The translations under genes were made by a program, and so were the position numbers. 64,000 nt of DNA, taken from positions 2,108,001 to 2,172,000 of the forward strand of contig LR134353.1 in assembly GCA_900637135.1 (NCBI GenBank), read 5' to 3'. Source of the stretch: Mycolicibacterium flavescens. GTDB lineage: Bacteria; Actinomycetota; Actinomycetes; Mycobacteriales; Mycobacteriaceae. Shown here one piece after another: positions 46,541-59,215 of this stretch. A model generated the notes under the pieces. The model searched no databases. It saw only the letters and a list, made by a program, of their open reading frames with translations, and was not told the DNA's origin. Position 1 is the first letter of the stretch, and each line of letters starts with the position of its first letter.

Positions 46541-47431
46541 TCAGCCCCTGAAGCCCGGGCCGCGGCGGCGCAGGTAGCGCTCGAACTCGGCGGCCAGCGC
46601 GTCGCCGTCGATCTTGCCGAGCGCCTCGGTCATGTCGACCTCGGCGTCGCCGCGTTCCTCCAGCGACTGCACGTACTCGGCGATCTCGTCGTCCTCGGCG
46701 GTCATCTCCGAAACCGCCTGCTCCCACTCCTCGGCCGCGGTCGGCAGGTCGGCCAGCGGCACCTCGATGTCGAGCACGTCCTCGACGCGGCGCAGCAAGG
46801 CCACGGTCGCCTTCGGGTTCGGCGGCTGGGAAACGTAGTGGGGCACCGCGGCCCAGAACGTCACCGCGGGGATCCCGGCCTGCACACACGCGTCCTGGAA
46901 CACGCCGGCGATGCCGGTCGGGCCTTCGTACCGCGTCTCCTCCAGCCCGAACACCGCCGCGGAATCCGACGAGTAGGCCGCGCCGGACACCGGCACCGGC
47001 CGAGTGTGGGGCGTATCGGCCAGCAGGGCGCCGAGGATGACGACGGTCTGCACGTTGAGCTTGTCGGCGATCGCCAACAACTCCGAGCAGAACGTGCGCC
47101 AGCGCATGTTGGGCTCGACGCCGTGCATCAGCACGATGTCACGGTCGGAACCCGGGGGACGGCAGTGCGAAATCCGCATCGACGGCCACACCAGTTCCCG
47201 CGTGACCCCGTCGACCTGCCTGATCACCGGCCGATTCACCTGGTAGTCGTAGTAGGCCTCGTCGTCGATCTCGACGATCGTCTCGGCTTCCCAGATCGCG
47301 TCGAGGTGCTCCACCGCATCGCTGGCCGCGTCGCCGGCGTCGTTCCAGCCCTCGAACGCTGCGACGACGATGGTGTCGTTCAGTTCGGGCAGGTCGGGCG
47401 GTCTCAAACCGCTCGCATCCGACAAGGTCAC
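46541..47431 (-). CDS. PAC2 family protein (Rv2125-like)
   Basis: 296-residue protein of the PAC2 family (named after proteasome assembly chaperone 2), widespread in actinobacteria. GTG complementary to 47429-47431 is preceded by a TACGCT -10 box six bases away, giving a leaderless start VTLSDASGLRPPDL. Conserved parts: IVVAAFEGWNDAGDAASDAVEHL, VLMHGVEPNMRWRTF and VTFWAAVPHYVSQPPNPKATVALL. The C-terminus is acidic then basic. Mycobacteria have a proteasome, so an assembly role is possible but not shown. The frame upstream of the GTG is non-conserved. Confidence 0.86.
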   Translation of the reverse strand: MTLSDASGLRPPDLPELNDTIVVAAFEGWNDAGDAASDAVEHLDAIWEAETIVEIDDEAYYDYQVNRPVIRQVDGVTRELVWPSMRISHCRPPGSDRDIVLMHGVEPNMRWRTFCSELLAIADKLNVQTVVILGALLADTPHTRPVPVSGAAYSSDSAAVFGLEETRYEGPTGIAGVFQDACVQAGIPAVTFWAAVPHYVSQPPNPKATVALLRRVEDVLDIEVPLADLPTAAEEWEQAVSEMTAEDDEIAEYVQSLEERGDAEVDMTEALGKIDGDALAAEFERYLRRRGPGFRG

Positions 47432-47437
47432 AACGCC

Positions 47438-47443
47438 AGCGTA
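47438..47443 (-). promoter_or_regulatory. -10 box for leaderless PAC2 transcript
   Basis: Reverse-strand TACGCT, six bases from the GTG at 47431. Confidence 0.5.
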
Positions 47444-47500
47444 AGCCCTCTGAGGCGGGTAGGAGCGCCATCGCCACACGTGCTGACTTGATTCGCCGAC

Positions 47501-47506
47501 TACCCT
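47501..47506 (+). promoter_or_regulatory. -10 box in metH leader
   Basis: TACCCT six bases before GTG 47513; predicts transcription starting at that GTG and a metH leader of about 349 bases. No convincing -35 is seen. Confidence 0.45.
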
Positions 47507-47512
47507 GGATTC

Positions 47513-47635
47513 GTGGCTGATGTGAAGGACCGCGCGTACACCACCGATTTGCTCGACGCCCTCGTAATCGGTGGCCGCGCGATGTGCACCCGGCTGCCAG
47601 CCAAGACGAAATACGCTCGGCTGCAATCTGGTTAA
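47513..47635 (+). CDS. Possible leaderless 40-residue leader ORF upstream of metH
   Basis: GTG start placed exactly where the -10 box at 47501 predicts the transcript to begin. The 40-residue product starts VADVKDRAYTTDLLDALV and ends KYARLQSG; it holds one Met-Cys pair and no signal peptide. It could be a real small protein, a regulatory upstream ORF for metH, or chance. Mycobacteria do use leaderless upstream ORFs to control sulfur genes, but the known cysteine-responsive ones carry runs of Cys, which this lacks. It ends 226 bases before metH. Confidence 0.4.
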   Translation: MADVKDRAYTTDLLDALVIGGRAMCTRLPAKTKYARLQSG

Positions 47636-47837
47636 CCATGGTGTCGACGACAGTGCCGACAAGATCCGCCAGCGTTCGCTCATGGGCGCGCGTCGCCGTG
47701 CGGGTCGGACCGATCGCCACGTCGAGGCGGGCGTCCGAGAATCGTTTGGCTGACAACGTAGACTTTGCCTGTCGAGAGGCGTTGCAACGGATTCCGGTCT
47801 TCACCGTTATCCGCCACGCTCGGCAGACTCAAGGACG

Positions 47838-47854
47838 CCTTCCCCTAGGGAAGG
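47838..47854 (+). promoter_or_regulatory. Hairpin sequestering the metH Shine-Dalgarno
   Basis: CCTTCCC, loop CTA, GGGAAGG: a perfect 7-bp stem whose right arm includes most of the ribosome site GGAAGGAG (47849-47856), seven bases before ATG 47862. In RNA it would mask the ribosome site, suggesting translational control. Confidence 0.5.
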
Positions 47855-47861
47855 AGCGCGC

Positions 47862-51611
<3,750 letters not shown>

Positions 51612-52307
51612 ATGGAGGCGGTGCTGCGCGCCGTCCTCTTCGATATGGATGGCACCCTTGTCGATTCGGAAAAGCTGTGGGACGTCTCGCTGGCCGCGCT
51701 CTACGCCGAACTCGGGGGCGAGCTGACCCCACAGGTGCGCGAGGCGTTGGTCGGCGGCTCGGCCGAGGACACCATTCGGACCGTGTACACCGACCTCGGC
51801 CTCGACCACGATGCTCGCGCGATGGCCGAATCGAACCGATGGCTGCACGCCTACACCGCCGAGCTGTTCGACGGCGGCCTGCAGTGGTGTGACGGTGCGG
51901 AAGAATTGCTGGATGAGCTTGCCGCAGAAGAAGTCCCGATGGCACTCGTCACTAACACGCTGCGTGCTTTGACTGACAAGGCACTGAACAGCATTGGTGC
52001 GCACTACTTTTCGGTGTCCGTCTGCGGTGACGAGGTTACCCGCGGCAAACCCGCACCCGACGTATACGAACGCGCGGCCGCACTGCTGGGTTTCGATCCG
52101 GTGGCGTGTCTGGCGGTCGAAGACTCCGTCACCGGCTCGGCGGCCGCCGAACGTGCCGGATGCCCGGTGCTGGTGGTGCCCAACGACGTAGCGGTACCCA
52201 GCGGGCCACGTCGACACCACGTTTCCTCCCTCGCCGGGCTGCGTGCCGCGGACCTTCGCCGGGTCCATTCCGAACTGGTGAACAGGCCGGGAGAACGCAC
52301 CGCCTGA
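51612..52307 (+). CDS. HAD superfamily phosphatase
   Basis: 231-residue haloacid dehalogenase-type hydrolase, subclass with alpha-helical cap. Motif I AVLFDMDGTLVDSEKLW (nucleophile Asp and acid/base Asp), motif II ALVTNTLRAL, motif III lysine in VTRGKPAPDVYERAA and motif IV CLAVEDSVTGSAAAERAG. It resembles beta-phosphoglucomutase/phosphoglycolate phosphatase members; the substrate is unclear. ATG 51612 directly abuts the metH stop, so it is probably translated from the metH message. Confidence 0.87.
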   Translation: MEAVLRAVLFDMDGTLVDSEKLWDVSLAALYAELGGELTPQVREALVGGSAEDTIRTVYTDLGLDHDARAMAESNRWLHAYTAELFDGGLQWCDGAEELLDELAAEEVPMALVTNTLRALTDKALNSIGAHYFSVSVCGDEVTRGKPAPDVYERAAALLGFDPVACLAVEDSVTGSAAAERAGCPVLVVPNDVAVPSGPRRHHVSSLAGLRAADLRRVHSELVNRPGERTA

Positions 52308-52361
52308 GTACCGGTCTGTGATTGAATGTGACGTCCATCACGCGCTGTGGAAAGGTCTCAC

Positions 52362-53819
52362 ATGACTCACGGACCCGCAGGTGACTCCTCGACAGCTGTG
52401 GATTACGAGGAGTCGGAGCACAGCGGCCGCGTCGTTCTCATCGCGTCCGTCGCCGCGCTCGGCGGCCTGCTGTTCGGCTACGACAGCGCGGTCATCAACG
52501 GCGCGGTTGCGGCGGTCGAGGACCACTTCCAGATCAGCAAGGCGGTAACGGGCGTGGCCGTGGCGGCGGCCCTGATCGGCGCCGCGTTGGGTGCGCTGGT
52601 CGCCGGCCGTCTCGCGGACAAGATCGGTCGGCTGTCGGTGATGAAGGTCGCCGCGCTGCTGTTCTTCATCAGCGCCTTCGGCACCGGCCTGGCGACAAAC
52701 GTCTGGATGTTCACGATCTTCCGCATCGTGGGTGGTATCGGCGTCGGTGTGGCTTCGGTCATCGCACCGGCCTACATCGCCGAAACCTCGCCGCCGCGGA
52801 TCCGGGGCAGGTTGGGCTCGCTGCAACAGCTGGCCATCGTCTCCGGCATTTTCATCTCGCTGGCGATCGATGCGCTGCTGGCCCACCTCGCGGGCGGGTC
52901 GCGCGAGGAACTCTGGCTGGGGATGGCGGCCTGGCGGTGGATGTTCCTCGTGATGGCGGTGCCCGCCGTGGTCTACGGCGTTCTGGCGTTCACAATCCCC
53001 GAATCACCACGTTATCTCGTTGCCAGGTACCGGATTCCGGAGGCGCGGCGGGTGCTGACGAAGCTGCTGGGGGAGAAGAACCTCGAGCTGACGATCACGC
53101 GCATCAAGGAATCGCTGAAGTCGGAGAAACCGCCGTCGTGGCGCGATCTGCGTAAGCCGACCGGAGGGCTCTACGGCATCGTCTGGGTGGGTGTGCTGCT
53201 GTCGGTGTTCCAGCAGTTCGTCGGCATCAACGTGATCTTCTACTACTCGAACGTGCTGTGGGAGGCCGTCGGCTTCGGGGAGCAGCAGGCGTTCCTGATC
53301 ACCGTGATCACGTCGGTGACCAACATCGTGACCACGCTCATCGCGATCGCGCTGATCGACAAGGTCGGACGCAAGCCGTTGTTGTTGGTCGGGTCGACGG
53401 GTATGGCCATCACCCTCGGCACGATGGCAGTCATCTTCGGCACGGCGCCGGTGGTCGACGGGCAGCCGAGCCTGGACGGCATCGCCGGTCCGATTGCACT
53501 GGTCGCCGCGAACCTCTTTGTGGTGTCGTTCGGCATGTCGTGGGGCCCGGTGGTCTGGGTGCTGCTCGGCGAGATGTTCCCGAACCGCATCCGCGGCGCC
53601 GCGCTGGGTCTGGCCGCCGCAGCGCAGTGGCTCGCCAACTGTGCGATCACCGCGTCGTTCCCCGCACTCGGTGACTTCTCGCTCGGCATCGCCTACGGCT
53701 TCTACGCGATCTGCGCGGTGCTGTCGTTGCTGTTCGTGTGGAAGTTCGTCGCCGAGACCAAGGGCAAACACCTCGAGGACATGGGCAACGAGGTCGCATC
53801 GCAGCAGGAAACCGTCTGA
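52362..53819 (+). CDS. glcP: MFS sugar porter, GlcP-like glucose permease
   Basis: 485-residue, twelve-helix sugar porter importing a hexose with protons. ATG 52362 follows GGAAAGG; the GTG five codons upstream lacks this. Family signatures: GGLLFGYDSAVINGA in helix 1, GRLADKIGRLSVMK after helix 2, RFR-type ETSPPRIRGRLGSLQQL, PESPRYLVARYR at mid-loop, QQFVGINVIFYYSNVLW and GPVVWVLLGEMFPNRIRG, then the C-terminal VAETKGKHLE. M. smegmatis has a glucose permease GlcP of this type near hisE/hisG, which fits the context here. Its stop overlaps the following flavoprotein gene. Confidence 0.87.
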   Translation: MTHGPAGDSSTAVDYEESEHSGRVVLIASVAALGGLLFGYDSAVINGAVAAVEDHFQISKAVTGVAVAAALIGAALGALVAGRLADKIGRLSVMKVAALLFFISAFGTGLATNVWMFTIFRIVGGIGVGVASVIAPAYIAETSPPRIRGRLGSLQQLAIVSGIFISLAIDALLAHLAGGSREELWLGMAAWRWMFLVMAVPAVVYGVLAFTIPESPRYLVARYRIPEARRVLTKLLGEKNLELTITRIKESLKSEKPPSWRDLRKPTGGLYGIVWVGVLLSVFQQFVGINVIFYYSNVLWEAVGFGEQQAFLITVITSVTNIVTTLIAIALIDKVGRKPLLLVGSTGMAITLGTMAVIFGTAPVVDGQPSLDGIAGPIALVAANLFVVSFGMSWGPVVWVLLGEMFPNRIRGAALGLAAAAQWLANCAITASFPALGDFSLGIAYGFYAICAVLSLLFVWKFVAETKGKHLEDMGNEVASQQETV

Positions 53820-55351
53820 GCGGCATCGACGAGTCGGTCGACGTCCTCGTCGCCGGCTCTGCCGGGGCACTGGCCGGAGCCTATACCGCTGCGCGGGAAG
53901 GACTCTCGGTCGCGATCGTGGAGGCGAGCGACCGGTTCGGCGGCACCTTCGCCTACTCCGGGGGCGGCGGCATGTGGTATCCGTGCAATGCGGTGCTCAC
54001 CCGCGCCGGATGCGACGACACGATCTCCGACGCGCTGCGTTACTACCGCGAGGTCGTCGGCGACCGCACACCCGCGGCTCTTCAGGAGACCTACGTCCGC
54101 GGCGGTGCCGCCCTGATCGACTACCTCGAACGCGACGAGCACTTCGCGTTCAAGATCCTGCCGTGGCCCGACTACTACAGTTCGGCGGCCGGCGCCCGCA
54201 CCGACGGCATGCGCCACATCGTCTCCAAGGCGGTGCCCGACGAGCGTCTCGGCCGGTTCGCGGGCCTGGTTCGTGGGCCGCTGGACCATGAGCGCCTCGG
54301 GGCGCCGCAGCCCGATCTGCTCACCGGCGGGCGTGCGCTGGTCGGACGGTTTCTGTGGGCTATGGCCGACAACCCGGCGGTGACGGCGCATCTGTCCACG
54401 AGCCTGGTCGAGTTGGTCGTCGAGGGAGATGGCGTGGTCGGAGCGGTCGTGGAGCATGACGGCGAGCGCCGCACGATCACGGCGCGGCGCGGCGTGCTGC
54501 TCGCCACGGGTGGTTTCGAACAGAACCCCGACATGCGGGCCGAATTCGGCGTCCCGGGAAGCGCCCGCGACACCATGGGCGCCCCGGCCAACACGGGATT
54601 GGCCCATCGGGCGGCGATTGCCGTCGGGGCCGACGTGGACCTGATGGACCAGGCGTGGTGGTCGCCGGGGCTGATCCATCCGGACGGCCGCGCCGCGTTC
54701 GCGCTGTGCTTCACCGGCGGCATCTTCGTCGACCGTTCCGGCCGCCGCTTCGCCAACGAGTCGGCGGCCTACGACCGGTTGGGCCGCGCGATCCTGCGCG
54801 CGATGCGCGACGGCACGGTCGGGTCGCGGTACTGGATGGTCTATGACAGCCGAACCGGCGAACAACCGCCCGTGATGGCCACCAACGTCTCCTTCTCCCC
54901 AACCGAACAGTATTTCGCCGGGGGTCTGTGGGTGCAGGCCGACACCCTGGCCGCACTCGCCGATCAGATCGATGTTCCGGCAACGCAATTGGAAGACACC
55001 GTGCGTCGTTTCAACGAGTTCGCGGCGCGCGGTGTCGACGAGGACTTCGGTCGCGGCCGCGAATCGTTCGACCGGGCCTTCACCGGCGGCGCGTCGCCGC
55101 TGGTGCCGATCGACACCCCGCCCTACCGCGCGGCGGCGTTCGGCATATCCGACCTCGGCACCAAGGGCGGGCTACGCACCGACACCGATGCCCGCGTCCT
55201 GGACACCTCCGACCGGCCCATCGCGGGTCTGTATGCGGCGGGGAACACGATGGCGGCCGTCTCGGGGGAGACCTACCCCGGTGGAGGAAACCCGATCGGG
55301 GCGTCGCTGTTGTTCAGCCACCGCGCCGCACTGCACATGGCGCGTACGTGA
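53816..55351 (+). CDS. FAD-binding dehydrogenase (3-ketosteroid-delta1-dehydrogenase-like), probable CTG start
   Basis: About 511-residue FAD_binding_2 flavoprotein. [19 protein letters not shown] is the dinucleotide loop (with Ala instead of the second Gly of GxGxxG), then [41 protein letters not shown] and the C-terminal [33 protein letters not shown] site. Substrate may be a ketosteroid or another carbonyl-activated ring. In this frame the only ATG/GTG/TTG before the fold is GTG 53738, deep inside glcP; CTG 53816 overlaps the glcP stop as CTGA, follows AGGAAA, and gives the expected short N-terminus. Confidence 0.8.
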   Translation: MSGIDESVDVLVAGSAGALAGAYTAAREGLSVAIVEASDRFGGTFAYSGGGGMWYPCNAVLTRAGCDDTISDALRYYREVVGDRTPAALQETYVRGGAALIDYLERDEHFAFKILPWPDYYSSAAGARTDGMRHIVSKAVPDERLGRFAGLVRGPLDHERLGAPQPDLLTGGRALVGRFLWAMADNPAVTAHLSTSLVELVVEGDGVVGAVVEHDGERRTITARRGVLLATGGFEQNPDMRAEFGVPGSARDTMGAPANTGLAHRAAIAVGADVDLMDQAWWSPGLIHPDGRAAFALCFTGGIFVDRSGRRFANESAAYDRLGRAILRAMRDGTVGSRYWMVYDSRTGEQPPVMATNVSFSPTEQYFAGGLWVQADTLAALADQIDVPATQLEDTVRRFNEFAARGVDEDFGRGRESFDRAFTGGASPLVPIDTPPYRAAAFGISDLGTKGGLRTDTDARVLDTSDRPIAGLYAAGNTMAAVSGETYPGGGNPIGASLLFSHRAALHMART

Positions 55352-55356
55352 CCGGG

Positions 55357-55381
55357 GTCGGGCAAACCGGCGTGACCCGAC
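55357..55381. terminator. Hairpin between flavoprotein gene and hisE
   Basis: GTCGGG, 13-base loop, CCCGAC; six-base perfect stem, no T-tract. It may be a weak terminator or attenuator in front of hisE. Confidence 0.3.
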
Positions 55382-55391
55382 GGGTGCGAGC

Positions 55392-55673
55392 GTGACACAA
55401 TCGCGTGCCGTGAAGACCTTCGACGCCCTGTTCGCTGAGCTCAGCGAACGCGCCCGGACCCGCCCCGCCGGTAGCGGCACCGTCGCCGCACTGGACGGCG
55501 GCGTGCACGGGATCGGCAAGAAGGTCCTCGAGGAAGCCGGCGAGGTGTGGCTGGCGGCCGAACACGAGAGCGATGACGCGCTCACCGAAGAGATCAGCCA
55601 GCTCCTGTACTGGACGCAGGTGCTGATGATCGCTCGCGGACTCACCCTCGACGACGTCTACCGGAAGCTGTGA
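55392..55673 (+). CDS. hisE: Phosphoribosyl-ATP pyrophosphohydrolase HisE
   Basis: Second enzyme of histidine synthesis, hydrolysing phosphoribosyl-ATP to phosphoribosyl-AMP. 93 residues from GTG 55392, the same length as the M. tuberculosis enzyme; the longer open frame upstream lies over the flavoprotein. All-alpha MazG-like fold with [37 protein letters not shown] (Mg-binding acidic ExxE pattern) and [27 protein letters not shown]. It is coupled to hisG, while the other his genes are elsewhere, as in other mycobacteria. Confidence 0.95.
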   Translation: MTQSRAVKTFDALFAELSERARTRPAGSGTVAALDGGVHGIGKKVLEEAGEVWLAAEHESDDALTEEISQLLYWTQVLMIARGLTLDDVYRKL

Positions 55674-55678
55674 ATCGC

Positions 55679-56524
55679 ATGCTTCGCGTCGCGGTCCCCA
55701 ACAAGGGCACACTCTCCGAACCCGCCAGCGAGGTCCTGTCCGAAGCCGGTTACCGTCGCCGCACCGACCAAAAAGACCTGACGGTCATCGACCCGGCCAA
55801 CAACGTCGAGTTCTTCTTCCTGCGGCCCAAAGACATTGCGATCTATGTCGGCTCGGGGCAACTCGACTTCGGAATTACCGGCCGCGATCTGGCCGCCGAA
55901 TCGGATGCGCCGGTGCGGGAGCGGTTGGCGCTGGGCTTCGGCTCGTCGACGTTCCGGTATGCGGCCCCGGCCGGGCCCGATTGGCGGGTCGAGGATCTCG
56001 CGGGAAAGCGGATCGCGACCGCGTTCCCCAACCTGGTGCGAAAAGACCTGGCCGCGCACGGCATCGAGGCGACGGTGATCCGGCTCGACGGCGCGGTGGA
56101 GATCTCCGTGCAGCTCGGCGTCGCCGACGCGATCGCCGATGTGGTGGGCTCCGGACGAACACTGGGACTGCACAACCTGGTGGCGTTCGGAGATTCCCTG
56201 TGTGACTCCGAGGCGGTGCTGATCGAGCGGGACGGCGCGCCGGACAGCCCCACCGGTGCCCAGCTGGTGGCCCGTGTGCAGGGCGTGGTTCGCGGCCAGC
56301 AGTACCTGATGCTCGATTACGATTGCCCGCGCAGCGTTCTCGACCGTGCGGTCGCGGTGACCCCCGGCCTGGAGTCGCCGACGATCGCTCCGCTCGCCGA
56401 CCCGGCGTGGGCGGCGGTGCGCGCTCTGGTGCCCCGCCGCGACGTCAATAAGATCATGGACGAACTCGCCGCCATCGGCGCCAAGGCGATTCTGGCTTCT
56501 GACATCCGATTCTGTCGCCTGTGA
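55679..56524 (+). CDS. hisG: ATP phosphoribosyltransferase HisG, long form
   Basis: First, feedback-regulated enzyme of histidine synthesis, condensing ATP with PRPP. 281 residues from ATG 55679 ([12 protein letters not shown]); GTG 55670, overlapping hisE as GTGA, is the alternative and would add three residues. [14 protein letters not shown] and the PRPP loop [21 protein letters not shown] are present. The C-terminal regulatory domain (residues about 210-281) binds histidine, so this is the long HisG that needs no HisZ. Ends in the mycobacterial ASDIRFCRL. Confidence 0.95.
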   Translation: MLRVAVPNKGTLSEPASEVLSEAGYRRRTDQKDLTVIDPANNVEFFFLRPKDIAIYVGSGQLDFGITGRDLAAESDAPVRERLALGFGSSTFRYAAPAGPDWRVEDLAGKRIATAFPNLVRKDLAAHGIEATVIRLDGAVEISVQLGVADAIADVVGSGRTLGLHNLVAFGDSLCDSEAVLIERDGAPDSPTGAQLVARVQGVVRGQQYLMLDYDCPRSVLDRAVAVTPGLESPTIAPLADPAWAAVRALVPRRDVNKIMDELAAIGAKAILASDIRFCRL

Positions 56525-56591
56525 TTCAGCGCGAACCCTTCCGGCCTGCGTGTTAGCGTCCGGAGGTCCATAACACCGGCCGGAGGTCGCC

Positions 56592-57074
56592 ATGACGCAG
56601 GTCCTGATTCTGGTACTCGCACTGTTGATCGGCGTCATCGCCGGCCTGCGCGCACTGACCGCACCGGCGGTGGTGTCCTGGGGCGCGCTGCTGGGGTGGA
56701 TCGACGTAGACGGGAAATGGTCGGAGTGGACGGCGCATCCGATCACCGTCACCGTGTTGACCATCTTCCTGCTCGTCGAGCTGGTCACCGATCAGCTGCC
56801 GAAAACCCCCAGCCGTAAGACGACTCCCCAGTTCGCGACGCGTCTCATCACGGGCGCCTTCGCCGGCGCGGTGATCGGCAGTGCGTACTTCCACACGTTC
56901 AGTGCGCTCGGCGCGGGTGTCATCGGCGCGGTGCTCGGCACGATGGGCGGCGCGGCGGCACGTCAGCGGTTCGCCGACCTGCGCAACGGCCAGGACCGCC
57001 CTGGCGCGATCCTCGAAGACATCGTCGCGGTGGGTGGCGGCTTCCTGATCGTGTTCCTGGTCAGCCTGGTGTGA
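56592..57074 (+). CDS. DUF4126 membrane protein
   Basis: 160-residue integral membrane protein with about four hydrophobic segments (2-20, 24-42, 52-66, 88-125) and GLRALTAPAVVSWGA near the N-terminus, characteristic of DUF4126. The ribosome site is in CCGGAGGTC, a 9-base sequence that occurs twice upstream (56560-56568 and 56580-56588). Function is unknown. It lies between hisG and the disulfide oxidoreductase with a 4-base gap to the latter, so it may be cotranscribed with it. The position is consistent with Rv2120c. Confidence 0.82.
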   Translation: MTQVLILVLALLIGVIAGLRALTAPAVVSWGALLGWIDVDGKWSEWTAHPITVTVLTIFLLVELVTDQLPKTPSRKTTPQFATRLITGAFAGAVIGSAYFHTFSALGAGVIGAVLGTMGGAAARQRFADLRNGQDRPGAILEDIVAVGGGFLIVFLVSLV

Positions 57075-57078
57075 ACGG

Positions 57079-58470
57079 ATGCCGTTTGAAATGGCTGAGG
57101 TGACAGAACGCTTCGACGCGATCATCGTCGGTGCGGGACAGGCCGGGCCACCATTGGCGGGCCGGCTCACGCAGGCGGGGCAGAAGGTCGCGGTGATCGA
57201 ACGCAAACTCGTCGGCGGGACATGCGTGAACTACGGATGTATTCCGACCAAGACCCTGGTCGCCAGCGCGCACGCCGCCCATCTGGCCCGCCGCGGCGCC
57301 GAATACGGTGTCAGCACAGGCGATATCGGCGTCGACATGACAAAGGTCAAGGCGCGCAAGGACAAGATCGTGCTCGATGACCGCGACGGCGTCGAGTCCT
57401 GGCTCGAAGGCATGGATGGATGCACGTTCATCCGCGGCCACGCACGCTTCTCCGACCCGCACACTATCCGCGTCGACGACCGAGTCCTGCACGCGGACAG
57501 GATCTTCCTCAACGTCGGCGGTCGCGCCGTCGCACCCGACATGCCTGGGCTCGCCGACATCGACTACCTGACCAACGTCGGCATTCTCGAACTCGACACG
57601 GTGCCCGAACATCTTGTCATCATCGGCGGCAGCTACATCGCGTTGGAGTTCGCGCAGATGTACCGCCGCTTCGGGGCCGGGGTCACCGTGATCGAGAAGG
57701 GGCCGCGGCTGACATCACGTGAGGATGGGGACGTCTCGGCCGCGGTCAAAGACATCCTGGAGGCCGAGGGCATCGATATCGTCCTCGACGCCGACGCGAT
57801 CCAATTCACCAAGACCGACAGCGGTTTCGAGGTCATCCCGAGCGACGGTGCGGCACCCATCGCAGGAACCCATCTGCTCATCGCGGTCGGGCGCACCCCC
57901 AACACCGACGACCTGGGGCTCGAGAACGCCGGGGTCGAAACCGACGCCCGCGGTTACATCGTCGTCGACGATCAATTGCGCACCAACGTCGAACACATCT
58001 GGGCCATGGGCGACTGCAACGGCAAGGGGGCGTTCACGCATACGTCGTACAACGACTTCGAGATCGTCGCGGCGAACCTGCTCGACGACGACCCGCGCCG
58101 GGTCAGCGACCGCATCACGACGTATGCGCTTTACATCGACCCGCCGCTGGGACGCGCCGGTCTGACCGAGGCGCAGGTGCGCGAGTCGGGTCGAAATGCG
58201 TTGGTCGGCAAGCGTCCGATGACACGGGTCGGCCGCGCGGTGGAAAAAGGGGAGACGCAGGGCTTCATGAAGGTGGTCGTCGACGCCGAGACCGAGCAGA
58301 TTCTGGGTGCGGCGATCCTCGGCGTCGGCGGTGACGAGGTGATCCACTCGATCCTCGACATCATGACCGCCGAGAAGCCCTACACCGCGATCTCGCGCAC
58401 GATGCACATCCATCCGACGGTCAGCGAGCTGGTGCCTACGATGCTGCAGGAGATGACGCCGCTGACGTGA
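57079..58470 (+). CDS. Pyridine nucleotide-disulfide oxidoreductase, mercuric reductase-like
   Basis: 463-residue flavoprotein of the class I disulfide reductase family. FAD loop IIVGAGQAGPPLAGRL, redox disulfide GGTCVNYGCIPTKT (C49, C54), NAD(P) loop VIIGGSYIALEFAQMYRRFG, second FAD motif WAMGDCNGKGAFTH and C-terminal MHIHPTVSELVPTM with the His/Glu base. It lacks the N-terminal heavy-metal domain and C-terminal cysteine pair of true MerA, so mercury reduction is unlikely. Mycothione reductase or lipoamide dehydrogenase-like roles are possible but unproven. ATG 57079 or 57091 may be used. Confidence 0.88.
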   Translation: MPFEMAEVTERFDAIIVGAGQAGPPLAGRLTQAGQKVAVIERKLVGGTCVNYGCIPTKTLVASAHAAHLARRGAEYGVSTGDIGVDMTKVKARKDKIVLDDRDGVESWLEGMDGCTFIRGHARFSDPHTIRVDDRVLHADRIFLNVGGRAVAPDMPGLADIDYLTNVGILELDTVPEHLVIIGGSYIALEFAQMYRRFGAGVTVIEKGPRLTSREDGDVSAAVKDILEAEGIDIVLDADAIQFTKTDSGFEVIPSDGAAPIAGTHLLIAVGRTPNTDDLGLENAGVETDARGYIVVDDQLRTNVEHIWAMGDCNGKGAFTHTSYNDFEIVAANLLDDDPRRVSDRITTYALYIDPPLGRAGLTEAQVRESGRNALVGKRPMTRVGRAVEKGETQGFMKVVVDAETEQILGAAILGVGGDEVIHSILDIMTAEKPYTAISRTMHIHPTVSELVPTMLQEMTPLT

Positions 58471-58536
58471 CGGCTGGGTAGCCTGGCCAGTGGGCAGATA
58501 TCCGTCAACCGCTGCCGGAAAGGCAACGCCGACTTG

Positions 58537-59181
58537 ATGCCGAAGATGGTTGCTGTCGGATGCGTCATGGCGCTGGGTACGCTCGCGTGCCAACGTCACA
58601 GCGAACCTGGCGCTGATGACGCCGTCGACCGGCTCCCTCTCAGCCTCGACGAAGTGAAGCAGATCAGCGGATTCGACGGATTCACACGCGACGCCGATAC
58701 CGAGCGACCCGCTGCCGACACGTATGTGCCCGACGGGCCTTGTCAGGCGCTCGCGGACCAACGGGTCGCGTTCGGAGACACCTGGATCCGGTTTCGATCG
58801 ATCGCCGACAACGGTGAGTTGGTCAGCGGTCGGCCGCGCACGAGGGCGCCGGGTCCCGCCGTCGCTCCCTCGACGGTGCCCGTGGTGGCATCCGCCTTGC
58901 AAACCATCGCGCTCTACCCGAGCGACGTCGAGGCACGCAATGTGTTCGACCGTCGTGTCGCAGCCATGACCGAGTGCGTCGGGTTGAACATTCCTGGCTA
59001 CAGCGGCACCGTCGCGCATCGCGATCCCGATACCGCGGTGTACACCAACAGCACCGGCGGCTGGGCGTTCGTCTTCGTCGTGAAATCAGCGATCCTGTCT
59101 GAAGTCTCGGTAATGGCTTTATCGGATGCCGAACGGATCGCCTCCGATATCTCGCAGGTGATTATCGGCCGCATCAACTGA
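58537..59181 (+). CDS. Sensor-domain (PknH-like) lipoprotein
   Basis: 214-residue exported protein. ATG 58537 opens a signal peptide ending GTLAC (C18), a lipobox-like site. The mature part fits the mycobacterial PknH extracellular sensor domain: SLDEVKQISGFDG at its start, paired cysteines in PDGPCQAL and MTECVG, and the NSTGGWAFVFVVKSAILSEVSV strand pair. Free-standing members are often LppH-like lipoproteins. Ligand unknown. An upstream GGAAAGG is too far away to be the ribosome site. It is not obviously linked to its neighbours. Confidence 0.78.
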   Translation: MPKMVAVGCVMALGTLACQRHSEPGADDAVDRLPLSLDEVKQISGFDGFTRDADTERPAADTYVPDGPCQALADQRVAFGDTWIRFRSIADNGELVSGRPRTRAPGPAVAPSTVPVVASALQTIALYPSDVEARNVFDRRVAAMTECVGLNIPGYSGTVAHRDPDTAVYTNSTGGWAFVFVVKSAILSEVSVMALSDAERIASDISQVIIGRIN

Positions 59182-59203
59182 CCGGAACGTGGCGACGATC
59201 GAA

Positions 59204-59209
59204 TATCGT
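59204..59209 (+). promoter_or_regulatory. -10 box for leaderless SnoaL-like transcript
   Basis: TATCGT, six bases before ATG 59216; supports this start over the frame opening at 59189. Confidence 0.45.
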
Positions 59210-59215
59210 CGACGC

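Larger units (their letters stand above)
47432..47861. other. 430-base divergent gap between PAC2 and metH
   Basis: The gap contains the two opposed -10 boxes, a 40-codon ORF at 47513-47635, about 200 bases without a clear signal, and the hairpin at 47838-47854. I searched it by eye for a cobalamin riboswitch B12 box and found none. Confidence 0.6.

Noticed and set aside
47432..47861. Cobalamin riboswitch before metH
   Set aside because: No B12 box (GCCACTG-like) or typical surrounding stems found by eye; a structure search with a covariance model would settle it.
57079..58470. Mercuric reductase
   Set aside because: No heavy-metal N-terminal domain, no C-terminal cysteine pair and no mer genes nearby.
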